DNA of 37,732 nucleotides, from NCBI GenBank assembly GCA_032718475.1, contig JAUCBJ010001388.1:1-37732 (forward strand), written 5' to 3'. The translations under genes and the position numbers were made by a program. Under the pieces are notes generated by a model, which worked only from the letters and a program-made list of their open reading frames with translations, was not told the origin of the DNA and did not search any database. Below, piece after piece: positions 9,151-21,800 of this stretch. This stretch comes from Nemertoderma westbladi. Taxonomy: Eukaryota; Xenacoelomorpha; Nemertodermatida; Nemertodermatidae. Positions within the stretch are counted from its first letter, which is position 1. The number at the start of each line of letters is the position of its first letter.

Positions 9151-11170
9151 GGCGGCAGATCACTGTGAGGGCTATACTGCCTTCACAGAGGCAGTTAAGT
9201 TAGCAGCTGCAGAAACAGTTCCTGCATACCCTCGAAACAGGAAACGGGCCCCCTGGACTGACAACAAAATTCAAAAGTGCAGAAATGACCTCTTCAAGGC
9301 GCAGAAAGAGTCCCGACTCAAACAGACTACAGCGGCCAAGAATGCAGTTAAGGCTGCATCTAGGTCCCTGAACAGGCAGTACTCTGTTAATTTACAGGAG
9401 CTAATAAACCAACAGGTTGATGCCATCAATGATGCTGACGACAGCAGGCAATCATCCCAGGCATGGAGATCGTTCAACTTGCTTGCTGGTCGAAAAAGCC
9501 AACCAACCACCTAGTTAAGGCTGAATCACCAGCCGATCGTCTCAATGGTTGGAAGGCCCACTTTGAAAAGCTCCTCAATAATGACAGGGTATTGCCTGAT
9601 AACTTTATAGAAGTGAAAGTGTCTGAGTCTGTACTCACAGATATTCCCATTGGTTTGGTGATATCTCCTTTGCAGAAGTGAAGGCGGCTGCAAAGAGCAT
9701 TAAGACCAATCGTACCAGTGGAGTAGATGGTGTTCCCCCTGAGGTGTTTAAAAGCTCATCTATCCCATCATAGTAGACATGTACCGAACAACAAGAGTCC
9801 CACAAGAAATGAAAACAAATAAGTTGGTGCCAGTTCCCAAGAAGGGCGACCTAACACTCTATGGTTCTTTTTGGGGAATCTCATTGATCTCGATTGCTGC
9901 AAAGCTATACAATAGAATTCTATTAAATCGCATCAGGAATCCTATTGAGAGACTGCTCCGTGGAAATCAGAATGGGTTCCGTAAAGGTCGTGGGACCATG
10001 GAGCCCATTTTGGCACTTAGAAGGATAATTGAAAAGTTATCAAAAAAGAAAGACAGGCATCTGGCTGTTATCTTTGTTGACTTCTTCAAGGCATTTGATT
10101 CAGTCTCTCGCTCACGTATGTTCAGCATACTTTCATTATATGGGATTCCTGATGAAATTATTGCAGCAATCAGATCAGATATGGGGCGTCCTTCAGGGAG
10201 ACACACTTGCACCATTCTTGTTCATAATTGTTGTTGGCTATGTTCTACGCATGTCCTTAGATCATCATAATGATGACGGGGTGATGATAACTCCACCTAC
10301 TGGCTCCAGAAGTCGAGGAAATCCTGCCAAGTACCTAACTGATCTAGACTTTGCTGATGACTTAGGAGTACTCTCAGAATCACTAGAGGGAGCCCAACGG
10401 CTCCTCAGCTCATTAGAACATGCTGCTTCTAGTGTTGGTCTTTTTATTAACTCCAGAAAGACCAAAATTTTGACAGTTAACTTTGAAAGTCCTCAGGAAG
10501 TCTCTGATCGGATGAGCATAAGCTCAAAAGATGATATGCTTGAGCATGTGGACGACTTCTGTTACCTGGGGTCATGGATCCGGAAGTCAGGCGAGGACCT
10601 TCGAATACGTAAGGGAAAGGCATGGGCAGCCTTGAATAGGCTTTCCAGGATTTGGAAGTCACCGAGAATTAATCGGAAACTTAATGTCCGATTATTTAGA
10701 GCAGCAGTAGTTCCAGTACTCCTCTATGGGAGTCCTTGCTGGGCTCCAACTGCTGAGGACACCAAATCTCTGGATGGCACATTCACAAGAATGCTACGCC
10801 GGGTTCATTGTGTCAAGTACAATGCACACATCTCAAACCAGACACTATATAACATTGGAGGTGTCTCATTGGTTCCACCAAGCTTGACACTAGAACAAAA
10901 TCGCCTCCGCTTTGCAGGACATTGCTTTCGCCGTGAGGACCAACCAGTGCACAATCTTGTACTTTGGCAGCCTCATGGAGTGAATAAGCATGGTGGAAAG
11001 CCCATGAATTTCTTGAGACGCATCTTAAAGGACACTGGCCTTGAAGATGCGGTGATCTAGCAAATGTCATGGGTGATAGGGAGTTGTGGCGGTGCAATTT
11101 TGTCGATAAGCTGGCACAGCATTCTTAAAAATGCAGCTGCAATGCAGCATGCCAATCCTAGTAGTAGTAT
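9151..11170 (+). mobile_element. RTE-like non-LTR retrotransposon, 5'-truncated
   Basis: The insert separates gypsy RT from gypsy integrase. It starts in coding sequence (EAVKLAAAETVPAYPRNRKR from about 9190), lacks the endonuclease, and ends in a short (TAG)n tail near 11158-11170. Two further pieces of the same family occur at 31708-32123 (- strand) and 32711-32800 (+ strand), which fixes the 3' end as CCTAGTAGTAG. The left boundary is approximate. Confidence 0.75.
9190..11095 (+). pseudogene. RTE-like LINE reverse transcriptase, frameshifted
   Basis: Frames join to an RT: KRAPWTDNKIQKCRNDLF near the start, SGVDGVPPEVFK (about 9718), KLVPVPKKGDLTLYG (9816), RGNQNGFRKGRGT, VIFVDFFKAFDSVSR, then GVLQGDTLAPFLF, DLDFADDLGVL (catalytic FADD, about 10346), CYLGSWIRKSG and VLLYGSPCWAP. 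A frame change and a probable ~90-bp deletion separate AAIRSD from GVLQGDTL near 10175. Other breaks lie near 9670 and 9770. At the 3' end GATGCGGTGATCTAGC reads DAVI-stop; the 31.7-32.1 kb copy has one base more and reads on to KPAQHS-stop, so this copy lost a base. RTE-like is inferred from the FADD box and thumb motifs; other APE-type clades remain possible. Confidence 0.75.
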
Positions 11171-11219
11171 GTTTACATACACCTGTTTATTGTGGTTGAG
11201 CAGTTCACTCAGAGGCCAG

Positions 11220-11645
11220 AGGCCGTAATCATTAATTGGATCACTAGGTTGGCTGCGTGGACATCCCCATGGATCACTCTAATCCCCATCCGATCAAGGT
11301 TCCCATTTTACCTCCCAGCTCTCATCACCCATCGATCAGTTGCTTGGCACCCAGCTACATCCCACCATAGCCTACCACCCACAGGGAATGGACTGGTGGA
11401 ATGCTACCACCGCCACCTTAAATCCACCCTCTGCTCCAAACTCACCAGCCCTGATTGGGTTGACGAGTTGCAATGGATTTTGCTTGCATCAGAACTGCTC
11501 CAACGGATGACTTGTGTACCTCCTCCACTGAGCTGTTTTACGATGCCCCTCCTCTCACCATCCTCGACAAGCTCTTCCCAAATACTGACACTCACCATTT
11601 ACGAGCCTCCCTCCACTTCAGGAGACCTAAACCTAAAGTATTATT
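11220..11645 (+). pseudogene. Ty3/gypsy integrase C-terminal part, degenerate
   Basis: The frame gives WHPATSHHSLPPTGNGLVEC and HRHLKSTLCSKLTSPDWVDEL, which match the catalytic-core end of Ty3/gypsy integrases (usually TAYHPQANGLVERFHR and a DWVDELPWVLLGIRT block). A frameshift near 11475 moves the match to the next frame (CIRTAPTDDLCTSSTELFYD and FPNTDTH). RNase H and the N-terminal zinc finger of integrase are missing between here and the RT at 8.7-9.15 kb, so the host gypsy copy lost about 1-2 kb besides receiving the LINE. The sequence is inactive. Confidence 0.75.
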
Positions 11646-12839
11646 ATTATTAAATAAACATCAAACCTAAATTATGATGAAGCCAGCCTATCTCGACTTT
11701 TCTGAGCCGCTTGCACTCGGTCACCTACGGTAATGAGACCGATGGCCAACAAACACCCCTCCAGTACTTAGCAAACCACCGCCAACCTCCATCCCAACAA
11801 ACTTGCTCAGGGCATACAGTCCGACAACCGTACTATTTATAAGACGTTACGAAACTGAGGGGGGAGGGGTCATATGGCAACCACACAAAAGCCAAGGTCT
11901 TGCCATTTCGAAATTATTTTTATTTTTACCCAGGTTAACTAGCAACGATGGACAATTTACTCAGCACACTGTATATCAATCAGTGAGTGTATAGGTACCG
12001 GTACGATGTTACAATGCTTTAATATCTGAATATCATTAATATGTAATATATTGACTGAAATGTTTGTTCATTGTCGAAATTTTCGTTGCATTTTTCTTCA
12101 TGCATTGCCTGTTGTTGCCTTATGTACTATATTGAATCCCTCATAACTTTTCAACCAACAAAGATATTAAAAAACGGATTCGATATTCAGAAACCAGAAA
12201 ATTATGTATCTCATAGATAATAAAAATCAAGATCAAAATCAATAAAAATCAAACATTCTTTAACAACAGGTCCCTATTCTTGCAAAATAAATTTCAATAA
12301 ATAAATAAAATAATAAATAAATAAAATAATTTTCACAATTTTTATTTGGATAAAAATGCAAAAAATTAATATTAGATTTTTGTTAATATTGGTCAATCTT
12401 TTAAGACTAATTTCATGAAAACCTTAGCTGTTGCTTTTTATTGTATTATACCAAAATGTATATTTTTTATGGACAATTCCAAAATAATGAAGGCAGTTCG
12501 CGGCAGTTATCGTTACCCCATGGAGTCGCGACACAATCAAACCGACAGCCACGACAATGCAAGGTAAAGGTAGTACTGGGCTGGTCTTAACTAGAATTGT
12601 TTAGTAAAATAATGATTATATTTGTGAGTATGATTTGTAAATTTTTTTATTTATTTGTGAGTATATGAGTAGTTTTAGTGATAAATAGTAATAAAAGTGA
12701 TAAATTAGCGATTATATTTGGTGATAAATCATTATTTTCGTTGATTTGCAATATTTTTAGTGATTATAATGAAATCTTTAGTGATGAGTGATGATTATTT
12801 TTAAGGATTTTAGCAAAGGAATTTATTTAAAATACAATT
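11646..12839. other. Intergenic, AT-rich with simple repeats
   Basis: No gene seen. A (TAT)n run lies at 11640-11652, an (AAATAAAT)n tract at about 12295-12332, and AGTGAT-rich degenerate sequence at 12600-12800. A G-rich stretch (GGGGGGAGGGG) lies near 11860. Confidence 0.4.
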
Positions 12840-13275
12840 ATTTTCTATATGGATTTTGTTTTGTTTATACTGTAGTTTCCCAGAATTTTTTCTGCCGTAT
12901 ATTGATTGTATTTTAGGTTCCCAGATGTGTTTATTGTTACCGAGATCTATTTGATACGTTTGTGATTTCTTTTTTTTGTCTCCGAGATTTACTTTATATT
13001 TTTTGATGTGTTTATTATTTCCCAGATTTATTATTTACTATTTGGATTTTCCCTGGTTGATTTATTGTTACCAATAGTTATTTGCTACGTACAGTAGGAC
13101 CTATATATAATTGTCGTACCTCAGGCTGTACGTTTGTTAGTCTACCTTATTATGCATTTTCGTTCTTCTCTTTTTAACTTTGACATTAAGTTTATTATGT
13201 GTTCTAGTTCATTTTGTGCCTTATTATTATATCCCGGTCCCGGAAACCTTTAGTCAATAAATCTAATCTAATCTA
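12840..13275 (+). mobile_element. 3' end of a LINE with AATAAA and (TCTAA)n tail
   Basis: AATAAA (13257-13262) runs directly into TCTAATCTAATCTA (13262-13275). Pentamer tails of this kind end CR1-group LINEs. Upstream T-rich sequence with repeated CCCAGAT/CCGAGAT motifs looks like a 3' UTR. No ORF survives and the 5' limit is a guess. Confidence 0.45.
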
Positions 13276-15839
13276 CTCTAGCTGTCGATTTAGTGAAAAT
13301 CTCACTAGACAAGACATGCGGCGATGTGGCGGTAATGAACCGCATTACATCTTCTCACTCTAGGCTACTGCAGAAGTTATAAAATATACGTGTTGTTATT
13401 CCTATGATAAATTATTTGATGACAAAAAGCTAATCTATAATAATTAAAAGACCGCCAGGACTTCTTAGTGTCAAAAAAAAACGTATGTTTGTGCGTGTGT
13501 GTGTGTGTTTGTCTGTATGTATGTTTGTTTGTGCACATTGATATGGCTTGGAAGCCATATCATACAGATGTGCTGTACTTGGTGGTCTACTTTTTATTTT
13601 ATTCGAGTGTTTAATATAAAGATGTATGATTATTTATTGATTAAAAATGAAACAATGTATAAATATGTAATATTCCCTTACGCAGCCTCAACTTTGCCTA
13701 TGGTAGTGAATGGGGAAGGATTTTCTCTGTATCATAGCAACGTTGTATAATTATTAAACTCTAGCTAGCTGAGAAGACAGGTAGCAAGCTGGCCGGTGTG
13801 TCTCAGTAAATCCAATGGTTGGGGTGGGTTGTCTATTGAAAACTTCGAACTGGTCATGAAAATAATTCTGCTTTTTCCAAGGCTGCAGGGAGGGAGATGT
13901 TTACATATTTATATTAGATTTTCATTTAGTTTTTCGGTTTTGTTGTCTTTTAGACGGTCTTCTTATAGCCAGCTTGCTGGCTTTCTAGTATAATCTATAA
14001 ATCTGGGTTGTATATAAACACTTGTATAACTATTCGAGTTAATAAATTAATGGTCAGCATTAGATATCATCATAGTGTATAATGAAATTTTTGTCAATAT
14101 TGTTGAGCAATGTGTACGTTAATATTACCATGTAATGCGCCCCTGAGTGAAATTCTCTGTAATTTTCAAATCAGACTTAATTTTTCGCTTACAACTCACA
14201 TAATAAAAATATATTTGACCGACCTGGAGAAATTTGGACACAAAATGAGGGACAAACAGACAAGTGGAGGAACAGACAGACAATGTCGAATCTACCCGTA
14301 ATAAGCTGTATGCTATGCTGTGGGCTCAACGCTCAACGAATTCGTAGCAGAGTACGTAGTAGTTTATGTCTGTCTGGTGCTACTGACATTATATAGCACA
14401 ATAATCCTCTGATAGGAGTACGGATAGGAGGCCAAATAGCGGAAAATGTACTTTCTAGAGTGACGTTGTTGATTAAAAAATATTACCCAGCCTACTAAAT
14501 GTCTAGAATTCGCCCAAAATCTTTGGCGATTTACAATACTCCGCGTCACATATTTGCAGTATAAAATATTAAATTGTAGAGGCACAAAGGAGGTGGCGGG
14601 GGACTAATTTCTTTTCGGTCAACGTTGTAAATTATATAAATAAAGAATACACAGTTTGAGCCGTTCAGTGGGATATATCTTCCTAGTGATTATCGTCCAT
14701 AATAATTAGCGATATTAATACATGCATTGTCCAGAAGATAAAGTATGTGAAGTACTTCACTGGGGTTGGAACCTGCACCGTTTCGGCCTATAAGATATCA
14801 TTAGCAGCTGCAAACTGACGACGGTTGGATCGAAATGGTGACCTCCAATTTGTAAGTCTGAGGCTCTAATCATTAGCAGTGCGAAACTATGGGTTGTTCG
14901 AGACCATCGAGGCATCTAAAACTGCATAGTATCGATTATTCAGTATTGGGGCGTCTTTCTCTAAAGTTTCTACCTTCTCAATAGCAGGAGAATTAGTCAT
15001 ATTTTTGTATAAACAGGGCTAAGATGTGATGATGGACACTGTTTTTTTTCAGGGTTCAATCCCTTACAAATGGGATTAACAAGACACTGCAAGTTGTGCA
15101 AAAGTTTCAAAATCTCGTAAAATAAATTATGCACGTTTTTTCACAATGTTAACTACAGTAACTCTGCCAATAAGTCCTTTCCTATAATCTAATACAATTA
15201 ATTTATCCGAGAGAAAATTACATTGAAACCGGAATAACATGGGACCTATGCGATTGATGTTGTCTCAGTGGGACGATTAATCGAAATTACTTAGAAGCAA
15301 CGAAAACTGGCCGACAAAGCTCTCGCAGTAATTACATAAAATGTCAGCATGGGACGCCAGGGAATTAAGCTGATACATCATGTTATACAAGAATTACTGA
15401 ACAAGGTAATAGGAAAATCTGCTTGGATTGTAATTATACAGTAATTGTTTGGAGTAAGGATTATTTTATTGTGGTTGTATATGTATAATGATATAGGGTG
15501 CATAAACCATCCACCCCCTTGTGAAGTAAAGATACAAGCTGCTGAGATTATTGTCGTATTGGGGGATCAGGTGTACATTTCGTGTAAATAAAAGCCTGAC
15601 AGTCCAAAACACAGAAACATTGCTATCAATATGATTGTGATCAGAGAGCACTAGAAGAAGATCAGAAAAATAAATTTATGGATCTTCAAATAGTAAACTA
15701 TTTAAGAAACTTTCATAGTTATTACCACCAGTTTCAATTATTTAAATAATAAATTTCCAAAAGTAGGTCAAGTTGAACATAAATGACACCCCCCCCCCCC
15801 CCCGCGCTGTGTACCATCAGTTCCTTGCTGCAACCAGTG
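13276..15839. other. Intergenic, no gene seen
   Basis: Contains a (TG)n/(TGTT)n run at 13491-13533, a perfect 11-bp palindrome with 2-nt loop at 13539-13562 (TGATATGGCTT / AAGCCATATCA), and a block at 14816-14838 (GGATCGAAATGGTGACCTCC) that resembles the core of the foldback at 29.7 kb. A C tract of 15 or more lies at 15787-15803. Short open frames show no protein-like features. Confidence 0.4.
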
Positions 15840-16560
15840 TTCGAAACATATCTTCTGCACGAACCGAGTCTGAATAGGTATTGTTAGAACCAATTTTTGA
15901 CCGTTATACTTCATGTGCGACGGTTTCTATGTAAGGCCTTATTGTTCATACCAACAAATGTTTTGTATGTAGCGGAATATATTGACAATCGCCGGTTGCT
16001 TTTAACATCCATCAAGGAACGGTGCAACTACTTTACCTTCAATTTAACGCCGATGTTAACTACAATGTGACAGGAGTCCGTGTGGTGAGGGGCAGCGGAG
16101 TCTAATAGCCAATTTGGACGCGATTACTTATTAACCGTGTTCCTGAACTGGCTGATATGCCGCTGTTTACTAGCCAAGGGCCAATGAATCACTGAAGTGG
16201 AAAAGGGCAATTAGTGGTTGACACACGTTGAGCTCGGCAATTTACAGGCTGACTCTAAAAGGCAGGGAGGCACTCCATCATTTTAGAGTGGGTCCCCTTC
16301 TGAATCAATGGGTGCCACAGCCATATTTATACCATGGGGACGATTTTTAGGGGCCTTGGGTCTTCGGAAATGATGGAGCACCCAGCTTTATCAGAGGTGC
16401 TACAAGGTTCCCCTGTTATCCCCAGGACTGGCCACAACTGTCTAGGTGTCAAAAATCGATTAACGCTGTTTTGTGTGTTGCAAAGAGTTAGTGGGGACTT
16501 AGCTGGGGATCAATAGACCGTGAGATGCAGCTATCAATGCTCTCGTAACCAGCCCATATA
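15840..16560. promoter_or_regulatory. Candidate conserved non-coding island
   Basis: This stretch has higher GC and complexity than its surroundings, has no simple repeats, and carries many TAAT/ATTA and AATCGATTA-type homeodomain-like words. A 60-codon open frame (16334-16516) has no recognisable motif. Position between repeats and the Irx gene suggests a cis-regulatory element. Conservation cannot be seen from one sequence, so this is inference. Confidence 0.3.
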
Positions 16561-19500
16561 ATGTTCGTTTGTTGGTTAACCGTCTTTTGGTAAATAGGTG
16601 TTGTTGTGTCGTTCACATGCCATGGTTAGGCATTTGAGGAGTAGAATTCAGGAGCACATGCCAGAGTATTTTGTAGGATAGAGGAATATATGACCATTGT
16701 TCATTTCAATACAGCTGCAATTTCTTGCTTAATATTTATTGTAATGCGATGTACAACAACTGTCCTGCAGTTCATCACCCCAACTTCTAAAAATCGATTA
16801 CTTATATGATAAAAGAGGCTGCTGTTTGCAGGTATGATATCAGAAAGATGCTACCACTTTCTACCTCATACTGTAGTAGTGTGATGTTGTAGTGTTCTTT
16901 ATCAATAACAAGTGGAAACAGTGCGGGTCACTAATGGAATCTATGTTTGTATATGATTTGACTTGCTTACTGTTAAAGATGACAGTGCTGGCAATATTGA
17001 TTAGTTGAAGTGCACAGTGTAAATTTTAGGTTAAATTTCTCCCTTTATGCGATATTTGTGTTAGTTGATGAGTATCGATGAGTACAATCAATATACGCAT
17101 TTGTATTATCTGCTCACACCAACCCTGCATCCTGCGATGCATTTTGTTTGTTTCATTTTCTATTTTCAATGAATAAGTTGGAATAGAGTTGTGTTGTTTG
17201 CGGCCTCTATTTTATAATTTATCCTTTTATATTTCCAAACTACGAAATAAATCTATACCCCACCCCTACCACCACCATTCACTGAAAAGCCGTATTTGTA
17301 CCGGACAGGATATCCGTCAAACAGCATTCAGAAACCAAAACATATTTCACCTAATAAAGGAACTCCATACGGCTACATTTCAGCTTATAAACAAAACGTT
17401 GAATGTCTTCGGCTTTTGATTATCCCGCGGATTCGAATAGGTAAGAATTGCTGGGCTTTCAGCCTTCCAAGTACTGCCCTGAGTATGATTACTAAATGTG
17501 ATCAATATGTACCTTATAACCAGCCATATACATATTCACATGCAAGTAAAATGTTCTTATTTCTTACAAGGAATCACAATAAGAGCTCGGCCTCATTTCG
17601 TAGCCAGTTCATTCAGTCATATCCCATGTTGCTTGTTGTCACTACATCACTTAGGTTGAGAGCTTTCAATAACTTCTTGGATGCCGTTAATAAATTCGCT
17701 ATAATTTCTAATTAAATTTTGCAAGCAAATTATATATATCTATGTATTTGATTTGTAATATTTTTTACAATATTTATTAGTAATATTGTAATAAAGTTTT
17801 AACCACTCAGTAGATTTCAGCTATATTTCCGAATAAAATTTATATTAAAGGGAAGGGAAGAGAACAATTTAATGTTGTACCGGTTTTGTGTTTTAAAATT
17901 TAAACCAAGTACATAAAGAAACCTGCATCTCGGAATTTATTATACTCAAAGCAATGGGTATGGGTAATGAATGGGTTACAACAATTTGAATGCATCAGTC
18001 ATCAGCTGCCAGATATCTGTAGGTATCACCCCACAAAGATGGATTTCTCAAGAAGTCGAGCAGTTAATAGATAGATTGAAAAATTATTACAATGGATTAT
18101 TTATAGAGAGATTCAACTTTAAAATTTCAGATGCACTTACGGGTTACCTGAAATGTTTGTGGATGCTGACTTTTCCAACATTGACAACCAAGCAGAAATA
18201 TGTACTAACTGAATATTGCCCAAACCTTGTAAGCTTACACATTACAGCAATAAAGCTAATGATTGTTTATGAGCTGAAGGTTGAACGTTTTTCTGTGAAC
18301 AGTGACGTAGTTATTTGAAAGTGGAATGTTGAATGAATGCTCATGTGTGAGACTGGCAGTATCCTTCTCCCGCGCGGCCCCATTAGAAATCCATCTCAAA
18401 GGAAACTTTTATCGAAACCTAAACACTGCTTGGTTTTTGCCGTCAATCGTCAAAGCAAAAATATATAAGTCGGAGTTTTCCAAATCCCTGAAAAATAGTC
18501 TTAGAAACATTGAATAAACCCCATGTTTTATAAAAATTAAGCTATGAGCGATTGGGCACATCAATGACAACTATTTTCAGTTCAATTTTCAGTTAAAGAT
18601 ACAATTTCGTTATATATTATATTGCAAGATTTCATGTTTTACTGTATGAATTAGAGGTAGGAGGACAATTAAACAGCACAGCACAGATTACAGCTGTTAC
18701 TTTGTTCATTATTACCTATCACATAACATGTAACTTTGGCACAAAACGTGATACAGAAACAGTTATTACTGAACATTTTATGACCATAACAGTTGTCGTT
18801 GGCTGTTACGACTTTGCATCGCATCTATGTTGAACTGCAGCAATACATATATAATAACGTACGGTATAGACATTAACAAACAGTGCCTTTAATATTTTAT
18901 TAATATTGCCTGCAATTATGGGAGTATTGCATTGGTGCTTACAACTCCAGCTATGCTATCACATACGGTGTACTATATACACCTTGCAGCTATTAAGCAG
19001 TAAAACTATAATCGTTGAAACTGAATGAATAGCTCCTATTGAATAGAGTGTAATATTTATTGTTCGTTCATTGTAAAAGGCCTTATGTATCCTATAGGCT
19101 TTGGCCTAAAGCGATGTTTAAGGATATCGTTGGAAGCATAGGGACTACAACTGGTGTGAAATATCGATTTTGCGATCCCCCATCTAGAAGGGAGCATACA
19201 TCATACATTAGATATATCGGAATTTCTATTTAAGATTTCATCCAAATTATTACAACAATAAAATTTATATTGCAGCGTCAATGATTCAAACTGTCTGCTA
19301 ATCGGGTAATGAATGGTTGAGATGCTGCAATGTGTGGGTTTCGGTAGGCGCTTGTGAGCTTTATAGGCCAAATTCACACATGAGCTTTCAAGTTTCAACG
19401 TTCAACTTTTAACAAGAACTTTAACTACGTCACGGTTCAGACATAAACATTCAACTTTCGGCTTATAGAAAATCATTGGTTTTTGCAATAGATTAGCTAT

Positions 19501-20029
19501 AAAAAGGTTGCACAATATTCAGTTGGTAATTAGATATTAATTCTGATTGGTTGTCAATGCTAGAGATGCCAGCCTTCAACGAAAGAACATAGGTCTAGTG
19601 CATTTTGAAAGTTGAAACATTCATGTTGAAAGTTGAATGTTTATATCTTTCAGTTGATAATGTTGAAAGATATGACATCATATTGATATTACTAAATTGG
19701 CAAATGTCCTAGAATTATCCCTTCACAACAGTACCAACAGATCTTGGAATGGATAAAGAATGGACATAAAAATAAGTCCACATTCTGGAACTTATTATTT
19801 TCTGTTTATTGTATTATTGGGCTTGGTCGAAAAATAATTAACCTTGCCAAATAAACGGATGCAATTTTCCGGTCACTGATAACATCCACTCCGGTACCGG
19901 TACCAAGTAACACTGTATTGCGTCGATACACTAACGATTATCCAGCAGGCTAATCTTATCTGCAGTCTATCAGCTTCAGCCTAACTTAAAAGTATTATTG
20001 TTACATTTAACTCTATACCCCTCGGTACA
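16561..20029. other. Intergenic with dispersed short repeats
   Basis: No gene supported. Open frames at 17189-17715 and 17971-18517 have no recognised domain. A block GTGACGTAGTTA occurs at about 18302 and in reverse at about 19421-19432, both next to TTGAACGTT-like words, and CATAAACATTCAACTTTC (19442-19459) is inverted at about 19630-19647. The 19340-19670 interval may be a small inverted-repeat element. Confidence 0.35.
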
Positions 20030-20570
20030 AAACATAAAGGAATGATTCAGTTACTCAAAGATCTTATCAGATAACACAATGTCTTCAGGATCGTTAACTC
20101 CCATTACAATCCAGAGCACCTCTGTTATGCTAAGGAAATATTGAGCAACCGTTAGCCAATGCTGCAGGCTTCAACAAGTTTCAAGCTACAATGCACCATC
20201 TTCGTTGAGGTGTGAAGTGGCGTCCTTGTGAAAAATAAAACTTAGAGGGTAGCGTGTACAGGTAGGTGTTGCCAATGCGTGTCAATGTTGATTACTTGAC
20301 TCTGCGTCAAATTAACGCCTTAGCTCGATCAGGCCAACAAATGAACCGCTTGGTTAGGCAACCGCATATGACATGAAGTTTCATCGAACACACTTATAGA
20401 AGCTGTGTGGCCACAAACTCGTTAGCATACGGACATGCATAGCGCCGAGTAATGGGTTTATATCCAGCCGAGCCACTACTGCACTGCCAGGAAATGTAGG
20501 ACTATAAGGGTCCAGCTCAAATACATATTTAATATTGTTGTAGTGAATGTTGTGTCGTACCAGTGACATG
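20030..20570. promoter_or_regulatory. Candidate conserved non-coding island
   Basis: Complex mixed-composition sequence without simple repeats, lying about 5 kb beyond the 3' end of Irx. The open frame 20381-20569 on the - strand has no recognisable motif. Proposed as regulatory only from composition and context. Confidence 0.22.
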
Positions 20571-21329
20571 GCGTGACAGTTCGACCTATTAGTTATTCTA
20601 ATAGCTTCACCTGTATGCCAGCATATTCTAACACAAGTGTCATTTTACACTTTAGAATTTCATCTCAAAATTATTTCAAATATTTATGAAATACAGTTTG
20701 CAGTCGTTTCTCATTTCAAGAGCATCAGGAAATTATTAACAACTCCACTGTCATGACAATAAAGACATGGTTAGCAGAATATTATGTTTCGTATTTGTAG
20801 ATATTTCAGTATGTTGCTGTATGTTTGTACTCGTCACGCCTAACGTACCTTATTTCGTAATAAAATTAACGAATACAATTTAGGTTAGGAAATAATTGCT
20901 CAACAATGTTAAATTTTACTTAAAATTCATACGGTAAAATGTCACTTAGCATAATAATACATTGCATTGTTTTCCAACATAAATATATTAATTGAAAAGA
21001 TCAATAGTTAACCTCATGGATATACCTTCCTTCCTTCAGCCTGCAGCAGCCTCAAAGACAAACTGAAATCGAAAAGCAGTATACAGAGCTGATGGTGACA
21101 AAAAGGGCTTTCATTCCACTTCTCCTTTCTTATGTATATAAATGAGCCAACATATGTAGCCAACAATAAGGTTCACAAATCACAAGGACTAAGTTATAAC
21201 GTGTCAACATATATCTGTGCTACTATGTAAGTAAGACAGGAAGGAAGTCTAACTAGAGCTAATAAAGGACACCGCTCACACTCACATGTTGTTATTCGGC
21301 CCAAATGTCAGACGCCAAAAAATATTTTT
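20571..21329. other. Intergenic, no gene seen
   Basis: AT-rich sequence with no ORF or repeat that I can name, apart from a short (CCTT)n stretch at about 21025. Confidence 0.35.
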
Positions 21330-21800
21330 TCAGTTGTAGATTAATTGTCCTTGAGCCAGAAAACATGTTGGGATAACAAGAGTGATTGCAATGCCTCCCT
21401 ATGATGGGCTCATTTCGCCTGGGGCTCGACATTGCTTCTTATGGGTATAATGGGTTGTGATGGAGACAAACTAGATTCTGGCTTGGCCCACAAGTAAAGG
21501 CTGTTTGAGGTGCACCAGGGGCAGGCAGGTATGCTATGGATGCTCAGTACATGACCCGGGATGCATTGTAGTAATTGATGTTAATAGCTTGCTCCAGGCT
21601 AAGGGCCCCATACTTAGTGTAATGAGCAAACATTGCCGCGAGACCAACAGGGGGTCTTTATATTGCCTAAAATAGTGGCTTATGGCAACTAATAAAGATC
21701 CCCGAAGCTTGTAAACAAGATGAAAGTGAATAATTAGCCGGAGGGAAACTGCTCTTTTCCTATACCACCGGTTTGGGTACTATATAGATTGCTAACGCAA
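21330..21800. promoter_or_regulatory. Candidate conserved non-coding island
   Basis: GC-richer, non-repetitive block with motifs such as TTGATGTTAATAG, GGGCCCC and several AATTA/TAAT words. No open frame of note. It stands out from the AT-rich flanks in the way developmental enhancers often do; conservation is untested. Confidence 0.3.

Noticed and set aside
11803-11994. Possible continuation of gypsy coding sequence
   Set aside because: No similarity to integrase C-termini beyond 11640.
13539-13562. Perfect 11-bp palindrome as a terminator or miRNA
   Set aside because: Loop of only 2 nt and no surrounding context; noted only as a short repeat.
17189-18517. Several open frames of 60-139 codons
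   Set aside because: Overlapping, composition as in AT-rich non-coding DNA, no domain or splice evidence.
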